Positions 45,080-54,067 of a DNA stretch of 64,000 nt are shown here, piece by piece (the stretch's first letter is position 1; each line of letters starts with the position of its first letter). Source of the stretch: Clostridium cellulovorans 743B (lineage in GTDB: Bacteria > Bacillota > Clostridia > Clostridiales > Clostridiaceae); the NCBI RefSeq assembly GCF_000145275.1, contig NC_014393.1:3906001-3970000 (forward strand), read 5' to 3'. The position numbers and the translations under genes are program-made. The notes beneath the pieces are model-generated. The model had not been told where the DNA came from. It worked only from the letters and a program-made list of their open reading frames with translations, and searched no databases.

Positions 45080-45245
45080 AACTTATCTTCCTCCCTTGAC
45101 GTAAAATCACAATATACTATAAAATAATCCAAGTATTTTTTTCATATTATATATTGACTTTTAATTACTTTTATGTTATAATTATTAAATATTGTTTGAT
45201 ATATTGTATACAATTATTAGCTGATAGTCAATAGAAATATAAATA

Positions 45246-45292
45246 AAAAAGGCTATACCGATAGTATAAAATACTTTTTGGTATAGCCTTTC
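45246..45292 (-). terminator. Rho-independent terminator
   Basis: AAAGGCTATACC pairs with GGTATAGCCTTT around a long loop, downstream of the small gene at 45374, with A and T runs on both sides. Confidence 0.75.
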
Positions 45293-45373
45293 AATTTTAA
45301 TTATTCTATTTACATTAACGTCTACCAGAAGAATCATAAAAAAATAGTATTTCTTTTATAAATAAGCGGCTTT

Positions 45374-45505
45374 CTATTTTTTTATTAACCCCCTTACAGG
45401 CTTATGCATATCTGTATCTTCTGGTGCATCTGTAACTTTTCCTTGCTTTTTATAATTCTCTTTTTCTTTATCATACTTGTGTTTTAATTTTTCCTTCATA
45501 ACCAC
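45374..45505 (-). CDS. Small charged protein (about 43 aa)
   Basis: Short minus-strand frame encoding a Lys/Glu-rich peptide (KEKLKHKYDKEKENYKKQGK, then TDAPEDTDMHKPVRGLIKK). A GTG at 45505 sits 11 bp after AAAGGAG; the ATG at 45499 would be 17 bp away. A terminator follows about 80 bp downstream. There is no known family; the composition suggests a soluble helical peptide. Confidence 0.5.
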   Translation of the reverse strand: MVMKEKLKHKYDKEKENYKKQGKVTDAPEDTDMHKPVRGLIKK

Positions 45506-45568
45506 AGTAAATCACTCTCCTTTAAATTTATTGTCTCAAAAAACAAAGGAGTTATTCACCGCTTTTCC

Positions 45569-46060
45569 TTAAAACAATTCTACAGTTTTATTACCAATAC
45601 GTCTTCCATAGATAAAGAATTCTTCTCTTACCTCTTCCATTCTTCCCTTTAATGCCACAGGTCCAAAATGCAGGAAAGGTTGTCCAAGTGCAGATCCTCC
45701 TGAATAAACAAGCATTCCTTTTACCATCATATGATTTATGATAGTGAGCATAGCCGTACTAGCTCCACCTTGAACATAATCACAAGTTGCAAAAGTTGCC
45801 CCTAACTTTCCTTCTAATGATATGTTTTTGGATTCATCAAACCATTTTTTAATTTGCCAACAAGTATTTCCATAATATGTAGGCGTGCCAAAGATAACGG
45901 TTTTACTTTCTCTTAGAAAATCTTCATCAACAGAATCAACGCTAAAGACACCTACTTCTATATCTTTTACAGATCTTAATCCATTAGCTATAATGTCTAC
46001 CATCTTTTTAGTATTCCCCATTTTACTATAGTATATGATAGAAACCTTCTTATTCTCCAT
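45569..46060 (-). CDS. Flavodoxin-family protein
   Basis: 163 residues from ATG 46060 (AGGGGAAGGGG upstream). FMN-binding features: IIYYSKMGNTKKMVDIIANG (phosphate loop), FGTPTYYGNTCWQIKKWFD, ATFATCDYVQGGASTAML. It resembles NAD(P)H-dependent FMN reductase/WrbA-like flavodoxins, which transfer electrons or reduce quinones. Partner unknown. Confidence 0.87.
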   Translation of the reverse strand: MENKKVSIIYYSKMGNTKKMVDIIANGLRSVKDIEVGVFSVDSVDEDFLRESKTVIFGTPTYYGNTCWQIKKWFDESKNISLEGKLGATFATCDYVQGGASTAMLTIINHMMVKGMLVYSGGSALGQPFLHFGPVALKGRMEEVREEFFIYGRRIGNKTVELF

Positions 46061-46318
46061 AATTTTACCCCTTCCCCTATTAAATATCACATTTCTATTT
46101 TATCACGACTTATTTGTAAAAAATATATAGTTTTTCATTTAACTATTATAATTTCATATTGTTTGTATGATCCCCCAAAGGCAATTCCTTAAATTCATTA
46201 CTCTTACATACAATACTACCATTGGTAACCATTGTTATCAACTTCAATTCAATTCCTTTGCATAAATAATAGAAGATCCACTTGCTATTTTAATAGAAAG
46301 AACATTTTTACAACTAAA

Positions 46319-46370
46319 AATATATAAATTCCAATAATGTTTCTACGCCAAATCCATTTTTTATTGAAAG
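46319..46370 (-). repeat. Dispersed repeat family B, copy 2
   Basis: Read on the minus strand it contains GTAGAAACATTATTGGAATT then TATATATTTTT, matching 57580-57625 and 22752-22800. Confidence 0.5.
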
Positions 46371-46472
46371 GATCAATTTATATTTTTTAATTAGAACATT
46401 ATATACTTATTTTAATTTCCACTTTTGAAAAATATATAAGTTTAAATATTAAAGAAATACATAAAAGAATTC

Positions 46473-46640
46473 AAAAAAGAAAACTGCAAGCTATTTATGT
46501 CAATCATCATAAATAATCGCTTGCAGTTTTCTTTTTGTACTATTGAGGGAATCACCCTATAATACTTAAAATCAATCAATCAATTAATCAATAAAATCAA
46601 TAAATAAATTTCGGTTGGAAATCTACTTAACTGTTTCTAT
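46473..46640 (-). ncRNA. Candidate small RNA of about 165 nt
   Basis: The minus strand has TTGACT (46674-46669), a 17-bp spacer and TATATT (46651-46646). About 110 bp downstream is a strong terminator, AGAAAACTGCAAGCG pairing with CTTGCAGTTTTCT and ending in a T run (46537-46473). No convincing reading frame lies between them. The tract AATTGATTGATTGATT is a feature of the transcript. This is predicted from signals only. Confidence 0.4.
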
Positions 46641-46645
46641 TGATT

Positions 46646-46674
46646 AATATATCACCACCATCTGTCACAGTCAA
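46646..46674 (-). promoter_or_regulatory. Strong sigma-A-type promoter, minus strand
   Basis: TTGACT-17 bp-TATATT. The nearest thing downstream is the terminator at 46473-46537, with no gene in between. Confidence 0.5.
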
Positions 46675-47072
46675 TAGTTTTTTTCAAAAATTCTATATTT
46701 TTTATTATTAAACTAACTTTATATATTGAATATCATGTCGTTTACCCTAAAACACTGTTGTTTCTTAGCATTTTTTCGGTTGTTTTATATTTCCAAGTCG
46801 CTTTTCTTGTCGTATCGTGACATTTCACAAGGATCCCTATATTATTTTATGCATTTCTCCAGGGCTTTAATTCTAATAAGTAGAATTAAATTAAATTTCC
46901 ACTTAAACTACTACCTTAGTAAAGCCTTAATTAAACTATGTTTTATAAAATACTTAGTGTCCATTGAATTTTAAAACGATAACATTTAGAAATCATTTCT
47001 CAAAACCAGATAACTTCAACTAATTTTTAACTAATTCATCAAATTGCCACTATATATTTTTTTCAAAAAAAA

Positions 47073-47200
47073 TTTATTATCTTGTGAAAAAAATAATTAT
47101 TCCATAGGAATTTTTATGATCTTATAAAAAATCAACTATTATACAAAAACTTTATTATCTTAGAAAAAATAATTATTATATAAAAATTTATAAAATCCTA
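47073..47200. repeat. Imperfect direct repeat, 78-bp spacing
   Basis: TTTATTATCTTGTGAAAAAA and TTTATTATCTTAGAAAAAAT start 78 bp apart, each followed by ATAATTATT and a second similar AT-rich block. It lies just upstream of the DUF1659 gene. Confidence 0.45.
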
Positions 47201-47258
47201 AAAGAAAAGTCACATCCTTTTATCATTGCATATGTAAAAGCTGAAGGAGGTGGTAAGG

Positions 47259-47480
47259 ATGATAAATAAAATAATTAATTCAACATCCCTTATCCTAGAA
47301 GTTGAAAATGGTACTGACAGTAAAGGAGCTACAATTTATAAGAAAAAAACTTTTTCTGGTATAAAGACAAATGCTACAGTTGACGATGTCTTTGCTGTAG
47401 CTGAAGCAATCAAATCAATTTTATCCAAAACAACTAAAGGTTATTACTTAAATGAAAGTTCAAAATTACTTAATAACTAA
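47259..47480 (+). CDS. DUF1659 family protein
   Basis: 73 residues starting MINKIINSTSLILEVENG and containing YKKKTFSGIKTNATVDDVF, as in the small DUF1659 family of Firmicutes. ATG 47259 follows AAGGAGGTGG; the GTG inside that site is not the start. First gene of a pair with the DUF2922 gene, the usual arrangement. Function unknown. Confidence 0.8.
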   Translation: MINKIINSTSLILEVENGTDSKGATIYKKKTFSGIKTNATVDDVFAVAEAIKSILSKTTKGYYLNESSKLLNN

Positions 47481-47504
47481 AATTAAAATTGGAGGTAAAA
47501 ATCT

Positions 47505-47723
47505 ATGGAGTTCTCACTAATCATGACTTTTTTAACAGCTTCAGGAGAAAAAATTAATATGACTATCTCAGATGTAAAACCTAATTTAGCTGAACCTGAA
47601 ATTTCATCCTTAATGGACGTAATAATTGCTAAGAATATTTTCTTAAACAACGGTAACACACTAACTGGTAAAGCTGGTGCTCAAATCGCTCAAAAACAAA
47701 CCACTAAAATAGCCCTTCAATAA
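47505..47723 (+). CDS. DUF2922 family protein
   Basis: 72 residues: FSLIMTFLTASGEKINMTIS, LAEPEISSLMDVIIAKNIF and a C-terminal GKAGAQIAQKQTT, typical of DUF2922. It follows the DUF1659 gene by 24 bp with TTGGAGGT as ribosome binding site. Ends at a shared terminator. Confidence 0.8.
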   Translation: MEFSLIMTFLTASGEKINMTISDVKPNLAEPEISSLMDVIIAKNIFLNNGNTLTGKAGAQIAQKQTTKIALQ

Positions 47724-47733
47724 ACTTATAAAT

Positions 47734-47773
47734 AAAAAAACTGCTGACAGCCTTAAACTGTCAGCAGTTTTTT
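47734..47773. terminator. Bidirectional terminator
   Basis: AAAAACTGCTGACAG-CCTTAAA-CTGTCAGCAGTTTTT. It ends both the DUF2922 gene and the ZorAB-like operon; the last codons of the 892-residue protein lie inside it. Confidence 0.9.
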
Positions 47774-50431
47774 ATCGTAAAGATCTTGGTCAAGCTTCTC
47801 TTTACTTAAGTTCAGAATAAGCTTTGCATTCATGCAAAACACACACTTTTTATCTTTATTTATCAAAGCAGGATTTCTTCTAAGTAATTCAATAATTTTA
47901 TCATAAAGACAAAGCAGTTCATCTTCATTTAATCCAGCTCTAGTGATATTAAAACATAGAAGCAAATAATCAAGGAAAGCTTCTTTATTTTTTATTTTAC
48001 CATTCCAGCTTATAATAATTCTTTTAGCTTCCAAAAGAGTTATTTTAGAGTTTATTATTCTCTCTATAATAGCTTCTTTAGCTACTACAGTAGAGATATT
48101 ATTAAAGTTTTCTATTTGAGCTTTAAAAGAAAGTCTTTGAGGATTAATCTGAATTGGCTCTATAAAAGCTGAAAGTTTTAATATCAAAGCCTCATAAGTG
48201 CTAATCCCTTGCTCCTTAGTAAGTAAGTTCTTCAATTTCCCTATAATAATTGCCTCTTCTTTTGTAGTATTCTCTTCTTGCTTAGCCTTAACTATTGTGT
48301 TTACATAAGCCATAATAGCTTTAACGTTAAGTTCTTCATCTATATTGCCGTATTTCGCATCCTCTAAATAGGAAAAGTGTCTTGGAATTATTATCTCTTT
48401 GCTATACATTAATTCCTCTAAAGTAAATTCATCAATAGTAAAACCATGCTTTGTTAACATCATTTGGAACCTTATTAGTTTTAATATATTTCCTAGAACA
48501 ATATTTATCTTATGTATAATATATTGTCTTTTATAATGCACTTCTTTAAAAGCTATGATATTTTCACTGATATCAACTATATATTCAAAAGCATTTTTAT
48601 TCATATAATTTGCTAATAAGTTTTTGATTTTGAAAGCTTGTACATCTTTCCGATCAAAAGCAATATACCTGTACTTTTCATTTTGCTCTAGAATGTTTAT
48701 AAGTTCACCAACCTCACAAACTCTATTTCTTGACTCTACAAGCTTTTCATATTTTCCTATTATACTTATTTCTTCTGAAGTTCCACTGCTAAATTTATCT
48801 ATAATATTTTTGTAGGCTATTAAAATACTATCTTTGTTTTTTACTGCATTAAGCAATTCCTTAACATAATGAAGGTCAAAAGATAAAGTTTCTCGTATCT
48901 TTCTATTAACTAGTTCTAGCACCTCTAAGCTACAACTATCAATAGCTACTATTTTTAAAAATTCTTCATTAGCACCAAAATACTGCTTTGCTAAAGCATC
49001 TTTTAATTCTCTTGAATAAATGTCTTTCCTTATAAATGCAGCATAAAGAATCTGTAAATTCCCCTTGTTCTTATATAAACTAAAAAACTCTAGCCTTATT
49101 TCAATAGGAAGTTCCTGTCGTTTTGTCATTTCTTCATATAAATTCACTTGCTTATCTCTAGGTAAAATCCTTAGAGTTTCTGATAGTACTTTATATTCTT
49201 CATCTACTATAACCTCACAAACGCTTAAGTATTTCAAAGCTAACACATAACCAGCTCCTGGAACCTTTTTTTCCTCTAAGTATTTTAACGCGTTTATTAT
49301 AGAACTATAATTCTTCGTAGCAATTACCCTGTCACAAGCTTCATCTATTATGGCATTTAAAGTTCTTACCTCTATCTTATTTATGGATAGTAGTATTGCT
49401 TCACCGATGTATTTTGTCTTTTGAGTTTTTATAAGTTCTGTTAGCAATCCATAATTATCTACCAAAGCTAATTGATAAACATAAAAATCAACATATTTTA
49501 CTATATTGTCATAATCATCTCTTTTGCAGAAGTATATTATTATAGCTTTTATCATTGAAATAGCTTTTTTCTTCACAAAGTTTTCTTGCCATACAAGCTC
49601 TTTTAAAGCTTCTATCAGTTCTTCTAGCTGCTCTTTACTATTTATCCCTTGGTGAGCAATTAAAAGAAGATAAGCATCTTTTATCTCAGGATCATCTTCT
49701 CTGTATTCTTGTATATAACTTTTCATCGTTATAAGCTTTTCTATCTTGCTATGTGCTGATATTACAGCTTTTTTTGTGATATCAACAATGGTTTCCTGTA
49801 TTTCTTTGTAACCCTTATAATAATCAAAAAGCCTTAAGACTTTTATTAATTCTTGCAAATCTTCCTCTTCTTTATATATATTTATTAAATTTACGATGTC
49901 TTCTATGGAAATACAAGTCTCTTTGAGATTTATTTTGTTTTCGAGAAGTTTATCTACAAGAATTCTCAAACTATTAATATCATTATTTCTTTTATAAAAA
50001 TCATAAATAATATTTATAAGCTTAGGCTCAAAAATAAAATCTTTCTTATTAATCATTCTATTGATTATCTTATCAAATTCTAGTATCTCTCCACTTCTGT
50101 ACAACCTTGCAAGTCTATCATTGAAGACTAAATCAAAGCAGCCTACTTTACTTTCAGCTACCAAAAGAACTTTATCAATTTCCCTATCTTCTTCAGCAGC
50201 AATTCTTATATAACTTATACATTGGGCAGATTTTTTAGTATATATACCGAGCCTATACATCTTTATTAAAGCAAAGATTATCTCATCTGTTATCATGGGT
50301 ACAGCCGTTAATTTCTCTTCATATTTTAAAGAAGTCCACAAATCATTGAACATGCTATTATTTTCTTTTAGTATATCTTGAAAATTTTCTGAGCTGATTT
50401 CATAATTAATTAAGTTTTTAATCAATTTCAC
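47753..50431 (-). CDS. Large alpha-helical repeat protein of the ZorAB-like operon
   Basis: 892 residues, almost entirely helical with repeated helix pairs suggestive of a TPR/HEAT-like solenoid (LIKVLRLFDYYKGYKEIQE, ALKYLEEKKVPGAGYVLALK, LYAAFIRKDIYSRELKDALA). No transmembrane segment and no Walker, helicase or nuclease motif is seen. A short C-terminal CVFCMNAK pair could bind metal. GTG start after AAGGGTAGTGG. It is the fourth and last gene after the ZorA-, ZorB-like and 264-residue proteins. By position it could be the cytosolic effector or scaffold of that motor; this is inference only. Confidence 0.6.
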   Translation of the reverse strand: MKLIKNLINYEISSENFQDILKENNSMFNDLWTSLKYEEKLTAVPMITDEIIFALIKMYRLGIYTKKSAQCISYIRIAAEEDREIDKVLLVAESKVGCFDLVFNDRLARLYRSGEILEFDKIINRMINKKDFIFEPKLINIIYDFYKRNNDINSLRILVDKLLENKINLKETCISIEDIVNLINIYKEEEDLQELIKVLRLFDYYKGYKEIQETIVDITKKAVISAHSKIEKLITMKSYIQEYREDDPEIKDAYLLLIAHQGINSKEQLEELIEALKELVWQENFVKKKAISMIKAIIIYFCKRDDYDNIVKYVDFYVYQLALVDNYGLLTELIKTQKTKYIGEAILLSINKIEVRTLNAIIDEACDRVIATKNYSSIINALKYLEEKKVPGAGYVLALKYLSVCEVIVDEEYKVLSETLRILPRDKQVNLYEEMTKRQELPIEIRLEFFSLYKNKGNLQILYAAFIRKDIYSRELKDALAKQYFGANEEFLKIVAIDSCSLEVLELVNRKIRETLSFDLHYVKELLNAVKNKDSILIAYKNIIDKFSSGTSEEISIIGKYEKLVESRNRVCEVGELINILEQNEKYRYIAFDRKDVQAFKIKNLLANYMNKNAFEYIVDISENIIAFKEVHYKRQYIIHKINIVLGNILKLIRFQMMLTKHGFTIDEFTLEELMYSKEIIIPRHFSYLEDAKYGNIDEELNVKAIMAYVNTIVKAKQEENTTKEEAIIIGKLKNLLTKEQGISTYEALILKLSAFIEPIQINPQRLSFKAQIENFNNISTVVAKEAIIERIINSKITLLEAKRIIISWNGKIKNKEAFLDYLLLCFNITRAGLNEDELLCLYDKIIELLRRNPALINKDKKCVFCMNAKLILNLSKEKLDQDLYDKKLLTV

Positions 50432-50460
50432 ACCACTACCCTTATTTATTTTCGCTTTTC

Positions 50461-50520
50461 CTTATATAAAGTCCATTATTGAAGCATTATCAAAATCCTA
50501 GGGCCATATTGAAAATTCAA
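50461..50520. repeat. Dispersed repeat family A, copy 2
   Basis: CTTATATAAAGTCCATTATT followed by GAAGCATTATCAAAATCCT and CATATTGAAAA; about 70% identical by eye to the copies at 1601 and 63931. It lies inside the ZorAB-like operon, between its third and fourth genes. Confidence 0.6.
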
Positions 50521-50544
50521 ATCTACCCTACGAAGATCCTTTAC

Positions 50545-50571
50545 GAAACCTTATATGACTTATAAGGTTTC
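50545..50571. repeat. Perfect 11-bp hairpin in an operon gap
   Basis: GAAACCTTATA-TGACT-TATAAGGTTTC, next to a family A repeat. No T run follows on the minus strand, so it is not an evident terminator; it may tune expression of the last gene or mark the repeat boundary. Confidence 0.6.
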
Positions 50572-50623
50572 ACCCTTAACTTGGACTTGGTTTTTATTTC
50601 TCTGGAAAAGTAACTACAAATTA

Positions 50624-51418
50624 TCACTTTCTTTTCTTTGATTTAAATAGAATTTTCTCTAACGTCTTCCTAACACTGTTAATGGGAGTATTCTTTTTCT
50701 TTCTTCCCTTACTCTTTTTCTTTTTAGCAGTTTTACTTGATTCCTGCTTTTCTTTATCCTTTAAGGAAGACTTTTCTGTAGGTGCCGTTATATATGCTGT
50801 AACTTGCACGGTATCCTCACCTTCAGTATCCTGCCAACTGTTAGTGATTGTCTCAGAATTGCTATTTTCTCCTTGGATTACTTTTGTATTACGGTGATTT
50901 TCCTTTTCAGCTTCTATAGTGAAATGAACTTTCTCTGTATTGTAATTAGTAATAATAATAATTTCTTCAGTGACGTTGTAGATTTTTTCAACACCACTTG
51001 GTATAACTATATCCACAGTTACAGTATTTTCACTACAACTCCCTTTAACAATCTCTTCATTTTTAGCTGCTATATGAATTATCTTTAACGGATAATTGTA
51101 AGAAGTAATAATGATTTCTCTTCTAAGTTCCAGACCTTTAGCTTGTTTATAAAGTATTCTAGATTTTTTTTCAAACCCATTATTTATATTGATTCTCGGC
51201 TTATCAATTAAATCAACATCTATCAGAAGCTTTAGGATTTCTTCAACACTGTTTTCTTTATTATTTTCAACTACCTTCTCTATCTCATTTACTATATAGC
51301 CATAGCCTCTTTTTTTAAGATAAGAAATTAATCCTTTTAAATAATCCTCACTGTTATAAAGCTTTAAATAGCTAATTGTTCTTTTTTTTAGGTCTTCGCC
51401 TATAATTTCCTCATACTC
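50624..51418 (-). CDS. Uncharacterised protein of the ZorAB-like operon
   Basis: 264 residues from ATG 51418. The first 90 residues are helical (EEIIGEDLKKRTISYLKLYN); about 95-185 are a beta-rich domain (LRREIIITSYNYPLKIIHIA, NTVTVDIVIPSGVEKIYNVT, VHFTIEAEKE). A low-complexity stretch leads to a strongly basic tail (KKKKSKGRKKKN, SKKRK) that could bind nucleic acid or acidic lipids. There is no transmembrane segment. It lies 75 bp after the ZorB-like gene. No known family recognised. Confidence 0.55.
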   Translation of the reverse strand, partial: EYEEIIGEDLKKRTISYLKLYNSEDYLKGLISYLKKRGYGYIVNEIEKVVENNKENSVEEILKLLIDVDLIDKPRININNGFEKKSRILYKQAKGLELRREIIITSYNYPLKIIHIAAKNEEIVKGSCSENTVTVDIVIPSGVEKIYNVTEEIIIITNYNTEKVHFTIEAEKENHRNTKVIQGENSNSETITNSWQDTEGEDTVQVTAYITAPTEKSSLKDKEKQESSKTAKKKKSKGRKKKNTPINSVRKTLEKILFKSKKRK

Positions 51419-51493
51419 CATTCTATCACCCGATAAGGAAGACATCTAAACTCAATTAACAGTTCATAAATATCACTTATACTTTATAGATGT

Positions 51494-52198
51494 CTAATTA
51501 ATCCCTTTCTTCACTTTTTCTTTAACAGCATTATTTATATTGTCATCCTTGAAAATTATTCTAACTTCAATTTTTCTATCTTTTTCAGTTGCTTCTTCAT
51601 TGTATTGATCTTGTCCTCTATCTCGCAACTGCTTAGTGGCATTAGTTTCAAATTCAGACATACCTGAAGCTTTAAATTTATAACCATAGGTATTCTCCAA
51701 TTCACTGTCCATAGGCATCATAGCATTTAAAAAGCTTACTGCTCTTTGTGTAGATAACTCTCTATTATCAATAGTGTTCCCTATATAATCTGTATGTCCA
51801 ACTACCTCAATGTATTGAATAGCATTCTCTATATTTTTGTCTTTTAATAATTTAGAAAACACTTCATTAAGCATATTAGCTGTATTAATTCCCTCTTCTT
51901 TTAAAGTAAACTGACCTAAATCAAAGAAACTCTCAGTTTTTATGATTATACGACCTTCACTTTTATCAAAATCTATCACCTCAGGATTTGCTTGCTGTTG
52001 ACTTAGAGCGCTTTCTATATTTACATACAAATCTGCTCTTTCCTCAGCAGTATCCTCTACAAACACTGTAAGATATCCCAAGGCAAGGATTAAAATGAAG
52101 AAGAAAACCAAGGCTGTTGAGGTCATAATATCTACAAAGGATTCCCAATAAGATTGTGGTTCATAATTGGCTCTATGTCTCCGACTTCTTGCCTTCAT
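51494..52198 (-). CDS. ZorB/MotB-like protein with OmpA domain
   Basis: 234 residues. After a basic N-terminus comes SYWESFVDIMTSTALVFFFI: a single transmembrane helix with Asp23 at the position of the ion-carrying Asp of MotB and ZorB. The C-terminal OmpA-type domain (about 110-215) has VVGHTDYIGN, NRELSTQRAVSFLNAM and EKDRKIEVRI, which bind peptidoglycan in this family. Spacing to the ZorA-like gene is 4 bp and the ribosome binding site is within its last codons, so both are translated together. No flagellar genes are near, which favours a Zorya-like over a flagellar stator role. Confidence 0.8.
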   Translation of the reverse strand: MKARSRRHRANYEPQSYWESFVDIMTSTALVFFFILILALGYLTVFVEDTAEERADLYVNIESALSQQQANPEVIDFDKSEGRIIIKTESFFDLGQFTLKEEGINTANMLNEVFSKLLKDKNIENAIQYIEVVGHTDYIGNTIDNRELSTQRAVSFLNAMMPMDSELENTYGYKFKASGMSEFETNATKQLRDRGQDQYNEEATEKDRKIEVRIIFKDDNINNAVKEKVKKGIN

Positions 52199-52202
52199 AA
52201 TA

Positions 52203-53861
52203 TTACTTCCTCTCTAAATAATCCTGTGCAATTTCATCCTTATCAATAGTTTGAAGCCACTGATTAGTCCCTTTAACCATTTGCCCTACTATCAAAGAAT
52301 TTTTAGCTAGTTCGTTAGTAGCGTTCTTAATAGCATTTAAGGTCATATCTAATTCCTTAACAGCCTCAGTAAGCTCCTTACTTTGATTTACTTCAATATC
52401 ACCATTATTTTTTGCAGTACTATTCATAAGTTGTGCCAAACTACCTTTTAAAGTTTCCCCAATTTGCTTAATGCTCTCAAGTTGTTTCATTGTAGCAGAT
52501 TTTAAAATATCCACACCTTCTGTCAACCCTTGATAACTATTAGTAAGATTCTTACTTTGAACCTTTAAGGTTTCTTCGATATTCTTTATATATGAGTTGT
52601 TATTTTCAATTGTATTCTGAATCCCACCTAGGTTTTCATCAAGTCCAGAGATATTATCTACAAGCCTTGTAACACTATTATCAAAGCGTGTATTTAAATC
52701 CTCTGATATAAGAGCGAAGTTGCTTATGACATTTTTAAATTCCTCAATAGGCGCACTGATATTGCTTAAATTACTATTTATACTTAGGACTATAGAATTC
52801 AGCTCATCTGTATAACTTAAAAATTCGTCCTCTGTGATCTTAGAACCTAAACCACCATCTCGACTGTTTTTGATACCTTCTTTTATAGATGTTGATATTT
52901 TTTCTGCCATATCATTAAAGGTCTTTTCTAAAGAAGCTACTAGTTCTTCAGATATACTCTTTGATTTTCTTGATCCTTCTACTATAATCACATTATCTAA
53001 ATAATCTTCAAGTAAATCATAATACTCATCCTTAGATTTTCTCATATTAACTATAAGAGCATTCATAGTTAAAGATACAACTACCCCTACAATACTTGTC
53101 CAAAAGGCAGATGCCATACTTGCTATTGGCTGCTGAAGTTTTATAGTAAAACTAACTATACTACTTACCCCTGCTAAAGAATTCTTTGTTTGAGCGATAG
53201 CTAAAGTAAGCCCTAAGAAAGTACCTAATAACCCTAGACCTGTAGCAACTGAAGGGATTATCTTTACAAATTCCTCAAAGAGATACATTCTACCCTTTAT
53301 GTTTTTTGAAATAATTACTTCAGTATTTACATTTTCAATTCCAGCTTTTGCAGATCTCTTAAATTCTTTTACGATGCTTCTAACCTCTGAATCTTTAAAT
53401 TCTATTTCATACAGTTCTTGACTGTTTACATTCTTTGTCGCCTCTTTAAATCTTGTTGAAAGTCCATTAAAGTAACTCCAGACACTTCTCAACATAAGGA
53501 TTCCTAAAATAAACACAATTAATGTCATAATTATAACCGCAAAACCTACCTCATTTTGCTCTTGAAAAGATTTTACTAACTGAGTAGTTATGCTAGAAGT
53601 ATCCACTGTGGTTGCAGTTATAATCTCAGAACCTGCCCCATCTAAATTTAACTTACTTGTATCTATCTTGCTCATATCAAGCTTACTTGGGTCTATCTTA
53701 CTTAAATCTATCTTACTTGGATCAATTTTACTTAAGTCAACATTACTTAAATCTATGTTACTTAAATCTACGTTGCTCAAAATTTGTTTATCAGTAGTTA
53801 CAGTTTCAAAACTTATATTATTCAAATCGTTTCTTCCCCCTATACTTCCGTTTCCTATCAT
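52203..53861 (-). CDS. ZorA/MotA/ExbB-like channel protein with long coiled-coil tail
   Basis: 552 residues. Residues about 27-75 are nine pentapeptides of the form [ILV]DLSK, an unusual N-terminal addition. Three transmembrane helices follow (about 105-127, 203-223, 243-270), the last two with SVATGLGLLGTFLGLTLAIA and ASMASAFWTSIVGVVVSL, typical of MotA/TolQ/ExbB. Residues 290-552 are a long, largely coiled-coil tail, as in ZorA. ATG 53861 has no clear ribosome binding site; a TTG at 53825 after AGGGGGAAG is a good alternative. With the ZorB-like protein it should form a proton-driven motor. Confidence 0.78.
   Translation of the reverse strand: MIGNGSIGGRNDLNNISFETVTTDKQILSNVDLSNIDLSNVDLSKIDPSKIDLSKIDPSKLDMSKIDTSKLNLDGAGSEIITATTVDTSSITTQLVKSFQEQNEVGFAVIIMTLIVFILGILMLRSVWSYFNGLSTRFKEATKNVNSQELYEIEFKDSEVRSIVKEFKRSAKAGIENVNTEVIISKNIKGRMYLFEEFVKIIPSVATGLGLLGTFLGLTLAIAQTKNSLAGVSSIVSFTIKLQQPIASMASAFWTSIVGVVVSLTMNALIVNMRKSKDEYYDLLEDYLDNVIIVEGSRKSKSISEELVASLEKTFNDMAEKISTSIKEGIKNSRDGGLGSKITEDEFLSYTDELNSIVLSINSNLSNISAPIEEFKNVISNFALISEDLNTRFDNSVTRLVDNISGLDENLGGIQNTIENNNSYIKNIEETLKVQSKNLTNSYQGLTEGVDILKSATMKQLESIKQIGETLKGSLAQLMNSTAKNNGDIEVNQSKELTEAVKELDMTLNAIKNATNELAKNSLIVGQMVKGTNQWLQTIDKDEIAQDYLERK
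53630..53790 (-). repeat. 15-bp coding repeats in the ZorA-like gene
   Basis: A near-repeating 15-bp unit (ACTTAAATCTATCTT on the plus strand) encodes the nine consecutive pentapeptides at the N-terminus of the ZorA-like protein. Confidence 0.7.
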
Positions 53862-53978
53862 ATATTTGTTTTTAAACTAAAGCCATACATAATAGTCCAT
53901 TCTTGCTTTTCGCAAAAACTGTCTATTTACAAGGCCTTATGTATATTTATCAGTTTAATCCATTGATTTTTTCTATAA

Positions 53979-54017
53979 TAAAAAAGGAGTAAATATAATC
54001 ATATCTACTCTTTTTTA
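53979..54017 (-). terminator. Terminator after the PIN-domain gene
   Basis: AAAAAAGGAGTA and TACTCTTTTTT with ATAT pairing at the tip. It separates the PIN gene from the ZorAB-like operon, which therefore has its own promoter in 53862-53978. Confidence 0.75.
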
Positions 54018-54067
54018 TGCAGCAATCTTTAATGTAAACTTTACTCATAGAGTTTCTTTATAAAACT

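Larger units (their letters stand above)
46061..47258. other. Long intergenic region with a predicted small RNA
   Basis: 1.2 kb without a supported protein gene; a frame at 46726 lacks a ribosome binding site. It holds a family B repeat (46319-46370), a promoter-terminator pair predicting a small RNA (46473-46640), and an imperfect direct repeat with 78-bp spacing (47073-47200). Confidence 0.55.

Noticed and set aside
46726..46974. Possible 82-residue gene in the long intergenic region
   Set aside because: No ribosome binding site, no recognisable composition or neighbours; more likely chance.
51494..53861. Flagellar stator motA/motB
   Set aside because: The ZorA-like protein has a long coiled-coil tail and only three TM helices, and no flagellar or chemotaxis genes are nearby.
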